Origin: Paraburkholderia phytofirmans OLGA172
Lineage (GTDB): Bacteria > Pseudomonadota > Gammaproteobacteria > Burkholderiales > Burkholderiaceae
Assembly: GCF_001634365.1 (NCBI RefSeq)
Contig: NZ_CP014578.1
Span: 1,426,001-1,490,000 of the forward strand
Direction: 5' to 3'
DNA: 64,000 nucleotides
Within the stretch, counting starts at the first letter, position 1. Every line of letters starts with the position of its first letter. The notes beneath the pieces were generated by a model. The model saw only the letters and a list, made by a program, of their open reading frames with translations. It ran no database searches and had not been told where the DNA came from. A program made the position numbers and the translations under genes. Positions 7,666-17,616 of this stretch are shown here, in pieces.

Positions 7666-9275
7666 TGCGACCCACTCCGCTCATCGTACTGCTGACTGGC
7701 GAGCCACCTGCACCGTTGAGGGTGTTGAAGCCGATCTGGGCCGATACCCATCACAAGGTGAATGGGATACCTGCCGGAACAGTCGTTCTGTCGGTGGCGG
7801 GGAATGCTTTGGAAACCTTGCCGTCATGTGACGAGGATATCGAACTTTGCACGCCAGGCCGATCCATAGCAATTTTACTGGTCGAGCACGGGATCGAGAG
7901 CTGCATTTTTCGCGGCGTCATTGTGCAACAGACGCTCAAAATGCGCCGCGATCGTGTCGAATTGACGCTGTCGCTGCGTCATGGGTTGCAGGCCCTGGTA
8001 AGTACGCATCGCTCGCAGGTGTTCCAGGAGCAGAACGATGCGGCCATTGCCGGGAGACTGCTGCTCGAGCAGGCGATTCCATTGCTCTCGGTGACGGGAA
8101 TGGATACCGTGTACGACCAACTGGTGCAGTTTCGTTGCTCTGACTGGAATTTCCTCCGTTGCCGGCTTAATGCGAACGGAGTCTGGTTATTTCCCGCTCC
8201 GGAAGGGGTTGAGATCATGCGGCCGGTGCTCTCCGGCATTCCGTCGCACACTTTGCATCAACATGCTCGCTTAACGGGTGAAGACCCGTTGATAGAAGAA
8301 GGGTCATGGTCATTCAGTGAGCAATATCAACCTTCAGCGTTGACTGTGACGACCTGGGATGACAAGGCGCAGATCAGCCAGACCGCATTGGCCGGCGTGG
8401 CGGTACTCGGAACGCAGGCATTTAACGCGGCACAAGGTAATCGCCTGAATGCGACGTCGTGGGCGTTCAACTACAGTACGTCGCTGCGTTTCGATGCTGC
8501 GACTTCCCTGGCCACGGGGCTTCTGATGAATCTGCAGGCCGCGGGCGTTCAAGGGGAGTTTGCGGTTGAAGGTTCCATTGATTACCGGCTAGGGCAAACA
8601 TTGGCGATAGAAGATTATGGCCGGTCGGTTGACGGTCACGGGATCATTACCGGGATACGTCATCGGATCAGCAAGGAAGAGGGATGGCGAACAACCGTCT
8701 CGGTGGGCAACGACGATTTCACTCGCGATGCGACGCTTGTTCCCCGTGTGACAGGTCTTCATATCGGTGTGGTTGCGCCGTTTGAAGAGGATATAAGTGG
8801 CATGAATCGCCTCCGGGTTCGTATGCCGGTACTGGGCGACATGGATAATGTCCTGTGGGCGCGCTTCTCCAGCCCGTATGCCAGCCAGATGAGCGGCTTT
8901 TGCTTCTACCCCGAAACCGGTGATGAAGTAGTGGTGGGTTTTTTCGACGAGGATCCTGGCTGTCCGGTGATTCTTGGAGCCATGCACAATCCCGTCAACC
9001 GGGCACCGATAGCCCCCTCTCAGGAAAACACCAACAAGGCATTGGTGACCAATAAAGAAGGGCGCCAGTTTCAGCTGTCCTTTGACACGCTTGCCAACGC
9101 CGTGGAACTGGCGTCGTCTGATAATAAGTTGACTTTGCGGGAAGGCGCGACCCTGGAGAGCAAGGAGGTGTTGTCGGTGAAGGCGAGCAGTATTTCCATC
9201 GAAGGCGATAAAGCGACGCTGTCCGGTAAGAGCATGGTCAATATCACCGGCGCGAAGATCGATCTCTCACATTAG
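7665..9275 (+). CDS. eCIS spike protein, VgrG-like (Afp8-like)
   Basis: 536-residue fused gp27/gp5-type spike. The first about 330 residues form the hub region (for example FRCSDWNFLRCRLNANGVWLF). An OB-fold follows, with the VgrG signature SGFCFYPETGDEVVVGFFDEDP and PVILGAMHNP. The C-terminus is a repetitive needle (SSISIEGDKATLSGKS and MVNITGAKI). No lysozyme domain and no C-terminal toxin extension are present. ATG 7665 is taken because it overlaps the previous stop; an in-frame TTG at 7662 also exists. Confidence 0.94.
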   Translation: MRPTPLIVLLTGEPPAPLRVLKPIWADTHHKVNGIPAGTVVLSVAGNALETLPSCDEDIELCTPGRSIAILLVEHGIESCIFRGVIVQQTLKMRRDRVELTLSLRHGLQALVSTHRSQVFQEQNDAAIAGRLLLEQAIPLLSVTGMDTVYDQLVQFRCSDWNFLRCRLNANGVWLFPAPEGVEIMRPVLSGIPSHTLHQHARLTGEDPLIEEGSWSFSEQYQPSALTVTTWDDKAQISQTALAGVAVLGTQAFNAAQGNRLNATSWAFNYSTSLRFDAATSLATGLLMNLQAAGVQGEFAVEGSIDYRLGQTLAIEDYGRSVDGHGIITGIRHRISKEEGWRTTVSVGNDDFTRDATLVPRVTGLHIGVVAPFEEDISGMNRLRVRMPVLGDMDNVLWARFSSPYASQMSGFCFYPETGDEVVVGFFDEDPGCPVILGAMHNPVNRAPIAPSQENTNKALVTNKEGRQFQLSFDTLANAVELASSDNKLTLREGATLESKEVLSVKASSISIEGDKATLSGKSMVNITGAKIDLSH

Positions 9276-9319
9276 CCTCTGTAATCGTGCAGTTCCCAAT
9301 GCACAACCACGAGTGACTT

Positions 9320-9742
9320 ATGGCAAACGATATTCTGACGCAGACATTCGGCCGTGGCTGGGCCTTTCCGGTCGCATTTACGCTAGCTGACGGTGTAGTG
9401 ATGGCCGAAGGCGCGCAGGACGTGAATCAGAGCTTGCGCATTCTGTTCAGTACCGAACCGGGTGAGCGCGTGATGCGAGAAAACTACGGCTGCGCGTTAT
9501 ATGACGTGATGTTCGAGAATATCGACGGCAATCTCATCGCCGAAATCGAAACGCGGATCATCGACGGCATGCTACGTTACGAGCCTCGCGCCCATCTGAC
9601 TGCGGTGCGGGTCTATCAACCCGACGCTGCGTTGAACCAGTTGCAGGTGGAGGTGACCTATTGCCTGAGGGGGAGTGATATCGAGCAGAAGATAGCCGGT
9701 CTGCTCGACGTCGGCGACGCGCAAGGCCGGTGGATGGCATGA
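9320..9742 (+). CDS. eCIS baseplate wedge protein, gp25-like (Afp9-like)
   Basis: 140-residue GPW/gp25 family protein that links the first sheath ring to the baseplate. Diagnostic features are SLRILFSTEPGERVMRENYG (about residues 45-64), including the EPGER core motif of the family, and the final LQVEVTYCLRG strand. It starts 44 bases after the spike gene, the longest gap in this sub-block. It ends in an ATGA overlap with the PAAR-like gene. Confidence 0.94.
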   Translation: MANDILTQTFGRGWAFPVAFTLADGVVMAEGAQDVNQSLRILFSTEPGERVMRENYGCALYDVMFENIDGNLIAEIETRIIDGMLRYEPRAHLTAVRVYQPDAALNQLQVEVTYCLRGSDIEQKIAGLLDVGDAQGRWMA

Positions 9743-10158
9743 GCTCCTTCGTGGTTGTAGACGGCACGGTACTCGTCTTCGAGCCGATGTTTGGTCAGAG
9801 GCAGGTTGTGCTTTCTGAACCCGCGTTTATATCGGGCCATGGTGAGGCGACGATTAACGAGCGCCGTGTTTGTGTCATGGGTGATGAAAAGTGCGTCCAG
9901 TGGCAAGCGCAATACTTTATCCCGGGATATGCGCCAGGCACCGGCATTGTCAGCGTTGAAGCTTTGGATGGCAGCCAGATGGCCCCGTGCGTGACCAGCG
10001 GTGCGCCCCTTATCCTGATGGGACAGCGATTGATCGCACGCTTCGCGCCAACCGTGCCGGCGACAATGAACGCTCCGCCATACAGTCCGGATCCGATAGC
10101 GCCAAGTATGGGGCACGGCCGATTCATGCCGCCGCAAACCTTGGTTAGCGCGGGGTAA
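9739..10158 (+). CDS. eCIS PAAR-like tip protein (Afp10-like)
   Basis: 139-residue protein occupying the Afp10 position. The middle holds FISGHGEATINERRVCVMGDE and MAPCVTSGAPLILMG, giving His and Cys residues placed as metal ligands of a PAAR-like cone that would cap the VgrG-like spike. The C-terminus is Pro-rich (SPDPIAPSMG) and carries no toxin extension. The start at 9739 overlaps the preceding stop; an upstream GTG at 9730 is less likely. A 118-base gap with AT-rich sequence follows. Confidence 0.85.
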   Translation: MSSFVVVDGTVLVFEPMFGQRQVVLSEPAFISGHGEATINERRVCVMGDEKCVQWQAQYFIPGYAPGTGIVSVEALDGSQMAPCVTSGAPLILMGQRLIARFAPTVPATMNAPPYSPDPIAPSMGHGRFMPPQTLVSAG

Positions 10159-10276
10159 TTCATCGCTATTTTTTTGAACGTGACAATTAGTCATGCTTAT
10201 TTAAAAGCGATTCCGTTTAGCCATGCCTGTAACATTGTGATGACGCGGAGAACGCAATGAATCGCGGGAGATTTGA

Positions 10277-12997
10277 ATGTCAGGATTGAATGATCTGAAA
10301 GCCACGCTGGAAGAACTTGCACCGGATGCCCGATTTGTTCTGGATGGCCGATCCGACGAGTCGATTCTGAATTCGATCTATGACTACGCGAAGTTGATTC
10401 CCTTTGATGCCGACAATAGCTGGGCCGACTTTTTTTTCATGGCGGAAAATTCGCCTGGCAAGCTGGCGGAAATTCATGGCAACAGCGATCTGGCGGATGG
10501 CGCGCTATTGCCGCAGCAAGCCTTCCTGCTGGCGTTTCTAGACGTACTGAAAACGCCACGAGCGCTATTCAACCATCTCCCGGCGGCGCATCGGGAGCTG
10601 TACTACCGGGGCCAATTGGGGTTGAGTGAGCAACGCGCAAAACCGGACAGCGTGGCGCTGTCGTTTCAGTTGAGTGCTTCGTCCCGGGGGCAGTTCATTC
10701 CGGCGGGAACGTTGTTCGACGCAGGACAGGATCGGAATGGCGCGGCCATACGTTATGCGCTGGATGAGTCCCTGCTGGTCAACCGTGGTGAATGGACGGA
10801 TTTGCGCTGGGTATTGCCGGGCGCGAAAGGAACTCAATTGGCGGCTACCGTTTACAGTCGCGAGGATAAGGTTGAGTTTCCACAGTACGGTCTCAGGTTA
10901 TTCGACGCGTGCGACGGGCAGCGGACCGTGATGACTGGCCGCATGGTGGCGGCCGCGCTATTGGCGATGCCCGCCGGGTTGCGCACTATTACAGTGACCT
11001 TTGCTGCCGCCCTGGATGTCGAGAGCCTGACATCGGCACAGGTGAGTGGCACGGATAGCTGGCTTGACCTGGCCGTAGGCAAGGGTTCAACCACCGATTC
11101 GCTGATCTTTACTCTTCAGCCCGAAGCGGCCGCGATCGCGGCACCGCAGAATCTTGATGGCATCACCGTGGATACACCGTTGCTGAAGCTCGGACGCGAC
11201 GATGGCGCCCAGGTTCCGGAGATTACGGCGCTTTCGGTGGCGGCGGCTGGAAGTGCCGAGGTGCACTACAGCACGGATTATGGTGTGGACAGGCTGGATA
11301 GTACGAGTTACCCGTTCGGTACTTCGCCCGTAGTGGGGTCGGGCTTCAATCTGATGGCGCCAGGCTGGTGCAATCGGAGCGAATCTGTCGTGCTGACTTT
11401 GACGCCGCAGTGGATTGGTTTGCCCACTGAAGGATTTCCAACATGGTATAGCGGATACGACTACACGCCTTCCAATAACAACGCCTTTATGGTGCAGCCG
11501 CTCCTGGTTTCATCAACCGGTAGTCAGCCGTTATCAAGTACGCCAGGCGTCAAGGGGGACTCGGCCCAGGCGCTATTTGAAAGCGGAACAGGAACACCGG
11601 TCCCCGCACCGCTGACTATTGCGCTTCCGCCGTTGCTAAGCGCGTCACCCACCGGGAGCAGCAATCCCTGCGACTGGCCACAATGGCTTCGCCTGGAACT
11701 CGTCAACCCGGATTTCGGGCATCAGAACTACCTCAAGCTGGCTGGGACAAAAGTACTGAACCCGCCTTATACACCTCAAATGAAGGCGTTGTCCGTGAAT
11801 TACACCGTGACGGCACAGGCAGACGACTTCGTGCAGTATCTGCTGACGCCGTTTGGCTACGCCAGCGAGATCGACCCGGGGGATGTCAGTCAGTCGCAAC
11901 TTTATCTGGGTTTGAGCGGTGGTAAGGCGGGAGACACGTTGTCGTTATTCTGGCAATTGGAAAGTCCACAGACGTTAAAGATCAATTGGCAGTATCTCAA
12001 TCAGGACAACCAATGGGGGTCCTTGAATGACACCGTTGTGGACGGTACCAGGGGCCTATTGGGAAGTGGCCTGTGGTCGGCGCTCTTGCCTGACGATGCG
12101 AGTGCGGACGTTGCGCAAATGCCGGCGGGCCGTTACTGGGTAAGGGCGCTGATCAATCCGCCCGACTCAGGGGGCGACACCTGTGCCTACCCCTGGTTCC
12201 GCGGTATCACGGTCAACAGCATGACGGCGACATTAGACGCGCCGGAAACACTGGATCCGGGGCATTTCCTTCAGCCGCTACCGGCCGGCACAATTGCGCG
12301 GCCGGTCGCGCCGATCCCGGGAATAGAGGGTGTTGAACAACCTTGGCCATCCATCGGAGGGCAACCCGCTGAGACCCCTATTCAGTTTTTCCAACGTGTG
12401 GCGCAACGGCTTTTGCACCGGGAACGGGCATTGACGTGGCAGGACATGGCCTCCCTGTTGAAGACGCGGTATGCCAACGTGTTTGGCGTCGCGATCCCCC
12501 CGGTGGACCGCATCACCCAATTGCCGGCCCCGACAGCGCAAACGCTGCTGGTGATTCCGGTGAATGCAAAAAAAGATAATCAGGACCGGCTGCGCCCCAA
12601 GTTCAGCCAGGCTCATCTGAATGACATGGCGACCTACTTGCAAACGCTGGCCTCGTCATGGATATCCATTGTGCTGGTCAACCCGACATACCGCGACGTG
12701 CCGATTGCTTACGACGTGACATTTAACGTGAACCCTGACTACGGCTACCGCAAGTTACAGGAATTGCTGGCGCAGCACTATATGCCGTGGGCATGGGACC
12801 GGCAGAACGGCGTCACCTTGGGGGGCACGCTCGACTATTACGGCATCATCGCCTGGATCCAGCAGCAGTCGTTCGTGATCAGAGTGAATGACATGACGCT
12901 CGACGGTAAGAAGGCCTCATGTGAGGCGCAGGAGAGCGAGGTTCTGGTGCTGACCTGGGCCATTTCACCGCAGACTCATTCCAAGGCGGTAGCATGA
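10277..12997 (+). CDS. eCIS large baseplate protein (Afp11-like)
   Basis: 906-residue baseplate component of the Afp11/Pvc11 type, T4 gp6-like with a baseplate-J fold in the C-terminal third. The N-terminus (NDLKATLEELAPDARFVLDG, then SWADFFFM) and the GQFIPAGTLFDAGQDRNG segment are typical of the family. The C-terminal PTYRDVPIAYDVTFNV resembles the end of J-type wedge proteins. It forms the wedge ring that changes shape when the sheath is triggered. ATG 10277 follows cgggaga. Its TGA overlaps the next ATG (12994-12997). Confidence 0.92.
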   Translation: MSGLNDLKATLEELAPDARFVLDGRSDESILNSIYDYAKLIPFDADNSWADFFFMAENSPGKLAEIHGNSDLADGALLPQQAFLLAFLDVLKTPRALFNHLPAAHRELYYRGQLGLSEQRAKPDSVALSFQLSASSRGQFIPAGTLFDAGQDRNGAAIRYALDESLLVNRGEWTDLRWVLPGAKGTQLAATVYSREDKVEFPQYGLRLFDACDGQRTVMTGRMVAAALLAMPAGLRTITVTFAAALDVESLTSAQVSGTDSWLDLAVGKGSTTDSLIFTLQPEAAAIAAPQNLDGITVDTPLLKLGRDDGAQVPEITALSVAAAGSAEVHYSTDYGVDRLDSTSYPFGTSPVVGSGFNLMAPGWCNRSESVVLTLTPQWIGLPTEGFPTWYSGYDYTPSNNNAFMVQPLLVSSTGSQPLSSTPGVKGDSAQALFESGTGTPVPAPLTIALPPLLSASPTGSSNPCDWPQWLRLELVNPDFGHQNYLKLAGTKVLNPPYTPQMKALSVNYTVTAQADDFVQYLLTPFGYASEIDPGDVSQSQLYLGLSGGKAGDTLSLFWQLESPQTLKINWQYLNQDNQWGSLNDTVVDGTRGLLGSGLWSALLPDDASADVAQMPAGRYWVRALINPPDSGGDTCAYPWFRGITVNSMTATLDAPETLDPGHFLQPLPAGTIARPVAPIPGIEGVEQPWPSIGGQPAETPIQFFQRVAQRLLHRERALTWQDMASLLKTRYANVFGVAIPPVDRITQLPAPTAQTLLVIPVNAKKDNQDRLRPKFSQAHLNDMATYLQTLASSWISIVLVNPTYRDVPIAYDVTFNVNPDYGYRKLQELLAQHYMPWAWDRQNGVTLGGTLDYYGIIAWIQQQSFVIRVNDMTLDGKKASCEAQESEVLVLTWAISPQTHSKAVA

Positions 12998-15822
12998 GCA
13001 ATCCGAACAAGTTACTCCCTCTTGTTAAGCAATACATCCATTTCGACACGCTGTACGGGCAAGCGAAACAGGCGATCGAGACTTATGGAGGGCGGAGCTG
13101 GACTGATACCGGCGAGCACGATCCCGGAGTCACGTTCATGGAAGGGTATTGCTATAGCGCATCCGATCTGGCGTATCGCAGTACGCTGCCACTCACGGAC
13201 CTGCTTACGCCTCCGAGTGCTGATCAGATTGCCGGCGGTGGTATTTTTCCAGCGGACTTCGGTCCGCAAATGACGCTGACCAGTGGACCTATCACGCCTG
13301 AAGACTATCGCCGTGCGCTGTTGGATCTTTATGACACGACAGGCCAATATTTCTACTTTCGTAACGCGCAGTTGGTCGTTGACCCTGATGACTATACGTA
13401 TTGGTATGACTCTGGCGAAAAAGAGTTCAGTTTCGTCAAACCAACTTCAACTGAGAGTAGCGCTCCAGTCGAGTTTAAGTTGCGGGGAAACTATACGCTC
13501 TACGTGGAACCTACCAGAAGCGCGCTACAGGCCCAGACGGCGGCAAAGGCCGCGCTTAACGCTTTTCTGGCCGACAATCGGAACATCGGAGAATCCGTCA
13601 GCAACGTTGTTTGGACCAGTCCACAGCAAATCAATCCGTTAGCATTGATTGAACTGGATGAGAATGTGCAAAATTTTGCCGCCATTTTTGCGGCAATATA
13701 CGAAGCGACAGAAAAATTTATTTCACCATCGGCCATGCGTTACTCGGCCGCCGCGCTCATCGCGCAGGGTGAGCGTCCTGATGCTATTTATCAGGGGCCT
13801 TACATGACGAACGGCTGGATTCCTGTTTTGCCGGAGACGGTCGACTATACAAAACCCGTTACGGTTAATCTCGGGGGGCTGGCGCAGGTTTGGCTCGCGA
13901 TCGATGGCGTTAAAAGTATCGTTTCGCTCAGAGAGTGGTCAAACGCAGCTAATACATGGAGCTGGACCAGTCAAAACAATTCAACCTATCCGCAGCTTTG
14001 GGGCCCCGACCCGTTGACTGAGATAGTTCAATCTGTTCAGCTCATTACTATTGGTGGCGAGTACGTAACGGCGGCGAAAGGCGATATTGAAGCTGAAATG
14101 AGCGCGGATCCGGTTATTCGGGATCCTGATGTAATATTGCCCTATGGGCGTTATCGCGACGTCGCACAATATCATCCGGCGACTGACAGCATCCCTCCGT
14201 GCTATGGCTTGCAGCAGCTCCCCCCAGGGGGGGCACAGCCGCCGTTGTATCAATTCCTGTTGCCGTTCGAGCAGATGATGGCTAATGGGTGCCGTCAACT
14301 GGCGATGCTGCCGCAGCTGCTCACGTTCAGGCGAAACGGGTACACGGTTTGGGGCGGGCAATGGCCGTACGCGCCAGGCAGTCCTGCCGACAAGGTGCAT
14401 GAAAGCTATTCATCTGCCTTAAAGACTCAGATAGCGGCCAATGCTGATGATTACGATCAGGAACTGGCAATCCTCAATTATCTGTTGACGTACTTCGGTA
14501 CTCAGCGTGCCGCGCAGATGCTGGACACGACTGCCGACGAATTTTTGGCGGTCGAGCAAAATTATCTTGGCAACATTTCGGAGCTGGCCTATCACCGCGA
14601 TAATATCCGCCCTGACGAAGTTTCGGCACTGCAAAAACGAATTGCTTCCCGATTGGGTTTCGGTATCGATCTCTTTGACAACCCGGTGGATCTGAGCCGG
14701 TTGCCGTTTTATCTGATCGAACATCGGGCGTTGTTGCCGGTTCGGCCTTCCAGTCAATATGATGCGCCGAATTATCCCGCGGGAGTTACCTTATCGGATG
14801 ATCAGAGCACGCTCACCGTGGTTCTGGATCCCGCTACCTCTGTGAGTGAGCTTCTGGTCGGGCAACTGATCGACCTGGTACTTGTGGGCGGGTTGGCGGA
14901 GCCGAAGGAGAATGGCGACTATACCTTGACGGCATTGATCGTTGGCGCGATTGATGTCGAGGGCAATTCGTTTTCCTTGTATCTACAAGACAACCCGGAG
15001 TTAGTTCTCAACATGGGGCGAATTGTCGACGCGCAAAATGCCAAGAAGCTGTATTGGAAGAACTGTCAGGCGTGGCTGCAAGATATCGATTATCCCCTAA
15101 TGTATGCGGCCGATCAGGATGGCGTGCCGGCCGACGAAAGGGTGTTGGCAATTTCTGGAAAGTTTCCTTTTCCCGCCATCTTGCGTGTCGGCGACACGCT
15201 GGTAGTCAACGCGATCGAGGATCCTGTTGCGACAGGGGCGGGTGTTTCCGCGTGGGAGTTGCCTGTTACCGTCAAGGCTATTGACGGCGTGGCGGGCACC
15301 GTGACTGTTGTTAAAGCGGACGGCGCGGAACATGACTTTCCGGTTGGGACAGACGTCAGAAATTACTTCTGGTATGCAGGAAGCAGCTTTGATCGCTTCT
15401 CGTTTATTGTCAGTCTCGTGCTAAATAAAGCGATTCTTCCGCAGCAGGGCGATGCCTACACCACGGAAAGGTGGATTCGTCAGTGCGTCCAGGCGGAGAT
15501 TCCAGCTTGTGTCAGTGTCGTGATTCATTGGCTCGATGATGTGAATGTCAATCCTTCCAGCCCTGTCTCCTTTCAGAATTTCTCGAGGAGCTATTCCAGT
15601 TGGCAGGCCGGGAAAACAGCCCCGAGCACGGCAACTTATCAACTGCTTTGGCAGCTCTCGCTTGGCCTGCTACCCACAAGGTTGATTGGTATCGGCACCA
15701 TGGTCATTGCCAGCAGCGACCAGCGGTCTCAGGTGATTGGGCCGGACGGGACTGACTGGAATGTCGACGTGATTGCCAAAAATAGTCTGTTCCTTGTTCC
15801 GAAAAAATACGTGCCGTCATAG
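12994..15822 (+). CDS. eCIS large baseplate protein (Afp12-like)
   Basis: 942-residue partner of the preceding baseplate gene, in the Afp12/Pvc12 position (T4 gp7-like periphery). The N-terminal SWTDTGEHDPGVTFMEGYCY and DLAYR form the DPGVT-type helix common to both J-family baseplate proteins. The middle is long and variable, and the last third (about residues 580-930) is beta-rich. In related particles this protein forms the outer wedge and anchors the fibres, which fits the fibre gene that follows after 78 bases. The start overlaps the upstream stop. Confidence 0.9.
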   Translation: MSNPNKLLPLVKQYIHFDTLYGQAKQAIETYGGRSWTDTGEHDPGVTFMEGYCYSASDLAYRSTLPLTDLLTPPSADQIAGGGIFPADFGPQMTLTSGPITPEDYRRALLDLYDTTGQYFYFRNAQLVVDPDDYTYWYDSGEKEFSFVKPTSTESSAPVEFKLRGNYTLYVEPTRSALQAQTAAKAALNAFLADNRNIGESVSNVVWTSPQQINPLALIELDENVQNFAAIFAAIYEATEKFISPSAMRYSAAALIAQGERPDAIYQGPYMTNGWIPVLPETVDYTKPVTVNLGGLAQVWLAIDGVKSIVSLREWSNAANTWSWTSQNNSTYPQLWGPDPLTEIVQSVQLITIGGEYVTAAKGDIEAEMSADPVIRDPDVILPYGRYRDVAQYHPATDSIPPCYGLQQLPPGGAQPPLYQFLLPFEQMMANGCRQLAMLPQLLTFRRNGYTVWGGQWPYAPGSPADKVHESYSSALKTQIAANADDYDQELAILNYLLTYFGTQRAAQMLDTTADEFLAVEQNYLGNISELAYHRDNIRPDEVSALQKRIASRLGFGIDLFDNPVDLSRLPFYLIEHRALLPVRPSSQYDAPNYPAGVTLSDDQSTLTVVLDPATSVSELLVGQLIDLVLVGGLAEPKENGDYTLTALIVGAIDVEGNSFSLYLQDNPELVLNMGRIVDAQNAKKLYWKNCQAWLQDIDYPLMYAADQDGVPADERVLAISGKFPFPAILRVGDTLVVNAIEDPVATGAGVSAWELPVTVKAIDGVAGTVTVVKADGAEHDFPVGTDVRNYFWYAGSSFDRFSFIVSLVLNKAILPQQGDAYTTERWIRQCVQAEIPACVSVVIHWLDDVNVNPSSPVSFQNFSRSYSSWQAGKTAPSTATYQLLWQLSLGLLPTRLIGIGTMVIASSDQRSQVIGPDGTDWNVDVIAKNSLFLVPKKYVPS

Positions 15823-15900
15823 TCACATCTTTGCGAAGTTAGTGATGTGGCGTGATTAGCCGGTTCTAATGAATTTTTCAGATTAAGATAAGGAATGCAA

Positions 15901-16494
15901 ATGAATACGAAAAACTCATCGAGTTCGAAAACCGGAAGTGGAACCACCGAATCTGGAAAGGATCGAGGATCCGCCGCTGAGGCTGCGAAGGACGCTAGCG
16001 CACCGGCGCAGGCAGGTGGTCCCGCGATGGCCACCGTGGTTGATGTGACTTCCGCGGACCTTAAAAGTCGGTTTGTTGCGGGCAGCATTCCGTTGCAGCA
16101 GGACTTTGGCAATTTGATCGATATCGCCGAATGCGGTCGCCGTGCTGTCGGGCAGAGTAAGGATCAGACGGATAACAATGTCGGGGCGGGGCTGGCTTTG
16201 GCTTCCGATGCCGCCAACATAGGGAAACTGTCGGTGAAGCCCGCGCCATCTGACGGGATCAAGGTAGATGATGGCGGGTTGAAAATCAGGAGAGGTGGAT
16301 GTATCACCGTCGATAGCAACGGTATCGCGGTAAAGGCTGGAAACGGTATCGATGGAAGTAGTGATTATGTCTGCGTTAAGGCGGGTTACGGGATAGTAGT
16401 GGATAGCAGCGGGGTCAGTATTGATTCTAAGACCGTTCTTCCAAAAGGCATGATCATGATGTTCTGTGGCAGCACGATACCGCAGGGTTGGGTG
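15901..16494 (+). pseudogene. eCIS tail-fibre/collar gene, 5' part (split by IS)
   Basis: First 198 codons of a short fibre gene (Afp13 position). A Ser/Thr/Gly-rich N-terminus (about residues 1-45) leads into an anchor-like segment (GSIPLQQDFGNLIDIAE), then beta-repeats built on VDSNGIAVKAGNGI-type units. The start of a phage tail-collar domain follows (LPKGMIMMFCGSTIPQGW). Reading frame is lost at the IS junction after GGT TGG GTG. The chimaera would add 28 IS-encoded residues and stop at 16578. The remainder lies at 18161-18634. ATG 15901 has aagga upstream; an in-frame ATG lies at 15895. Confidence 0.9.
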
Positions 16495-16502
16495 CGGCGC
16501 GT

Positions 16503-16522
16503 GTCAAGGTACTTGTCGCCTC
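16503..16522 (+). repeat. IS left inverted repeat
   Basis: A 20-bp end sharing gtca, tacttgtcgc and an outer C with the reverse complement of 18129-18148 (about 15 of 20 positions identical). The transposase OrfB C-terminus lies close to this end. Confidence 0.75.
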
Positions 16523-16524
16523 AG

Positions 16525-17616
16525 TCATGCAGCCAAAGGCTGTTTAAGTGTGGCGTGCGAGGCCATCGTGACGACTGACTCGCGCTCCGGATTGAGGGTG
16601 ACTGCGCCGACTGGCGTCCAGTCTCGCGTGCAGCGTGACCAGCGTGCCGGGTTGCGTTCCCGCGCCCGAACATACACCTCGTGACGCGCCGCAAGAATCG
16701 CGTGATCGTCGCCGTCATGGCGCTGCGCCGGACTGACGTAGCGGATGCTGCTGTGACGGTGGTCGAAGTTGTACCAATGCACGAAGTCGGTTGCCCAGTC
16801 GCGTGCAGCATTGAGATCGGCGAAGCCCGTGTTGGGGAACTCCGGTCGGTACTTGGCCGTGCGGAACAGCGCCTCGGCAAAGGCGTTGTCGTCGCTGACG
16901 CGTGGGCGCGAGTACGAGGGCTTCACGCCAAGCCAGTGAAGCATGGCCAGCACGGTCGTGGCCTTGAGCGTGGAGCCGTTGTCTCCGTGCAGCACCGGCT
17001 TGTCCGCCAGAGTAGCGATGCCCTCGGCCAGCGCTGTGCGCCGCACCAGATGGGCAGCATGGCTGGCATCGTCGCGCTCGTGCACCTCCCATCCGACGAT
17101 CTTGCGGCTGTACAGATCGAGGATCAGATACAGGTAAAACCATTGACCGGCGACCTCGGCGGGTAAATAGGTCATATCCCAGCACCAGACTTCCCGTGCT
17201 GCGCCAGCGATGTGCGTGGTCGGCGGTCGACCCGCCCTGGGTGCTTTGGCCCGGCCGCGATGTGTGGTTTGCCCATGCTCGCGCAGCACGCGGGCGAAGG
17301 TGGACTCGCTGGCGATGTACACGCCCTCATCAGCCAGCATGGGCACGATACGCGCAGGAGGCATATCGGCGAAGCGCGGCTCGTTGGCTACGCGCAGCAC
17401 CTCGGCACGTTCGGCGACGCTCAGCGCATGGGCAGGTTGCGGGCGTACCGCATGAGGCCTGCCATCGCCCAATACGAGGCCCGCGCCGGTATTCCAGCGC
17501 TGCAGCGTGCGCACGTCGATGCCGGCCGTCTCGCAGGCCAGGCGTAGCCGCGCGCCGGCCTTGTGCGCGGTGTGGATATCATGAGCCAGCGACTGGCGAT
17601 CTTCGAGGCCGATCAT
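16525..17616 (-). CDS. IS3-family transposase OrfB (DDE integrase core)
   Basis: 363-residue catalytic subunit. An N-terminal helix-turn-helix-like segment (GARLRLACETAGIDVRTLQRW) is followed by an rve-type catalytic core. D147 (CWDMTYL), D212 (HGDNGST) and E248 (NAFAEALFRTAKYRPEF) form a DD(35)E triad, the spacing characteristic of IS3. ATG 17616 overlaps the orfA stop by four bases (ATGA on the minus strand), so coupling rather than a long frameshifted fusion may make OrfB. It is encoded opposite to the eCIS genes. Confidence 0.93.
   Translation of the reverse strand: MIGLEDRQSLAHDIHTAHKAGARLRLACETAGIDVRTLQRWNTGAGLVLGDGRPHAVRPQPAHALSVAERAEVLRVANEPRFADMPPARIVPMLADEGVYIASESTFARVLREHGQTTHRGRAKAPRAGRPPTTHIAGAAREVWCWDMTYLPAEVAGQWFYLYLILDLYSRKIVGWEVHERDDASHAAHLVRRTALAEGIATLADKPVLHGDNGSTLKATTVLAMLHWLGVKPSYSRPRVSDDNAFAEALFRTAKYRPEFPNTGFADLNAARDWATDFVHWYNFDHRHSSIRYVSPAQRHDGDDHAILAARHEVYVRARERNPARWSRCTRDWTPVGAVTLNPERESVVTMASHATLKQPLAA

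Noticed and set aside
10174..10203. Internal promoter TTGAAC-18-TATTTA before the Afp11-like gene
   Set aside because: Both boxes are weak and spacing is not optimal; the AT-rich gap is interesting, but evidence is too thin to list.
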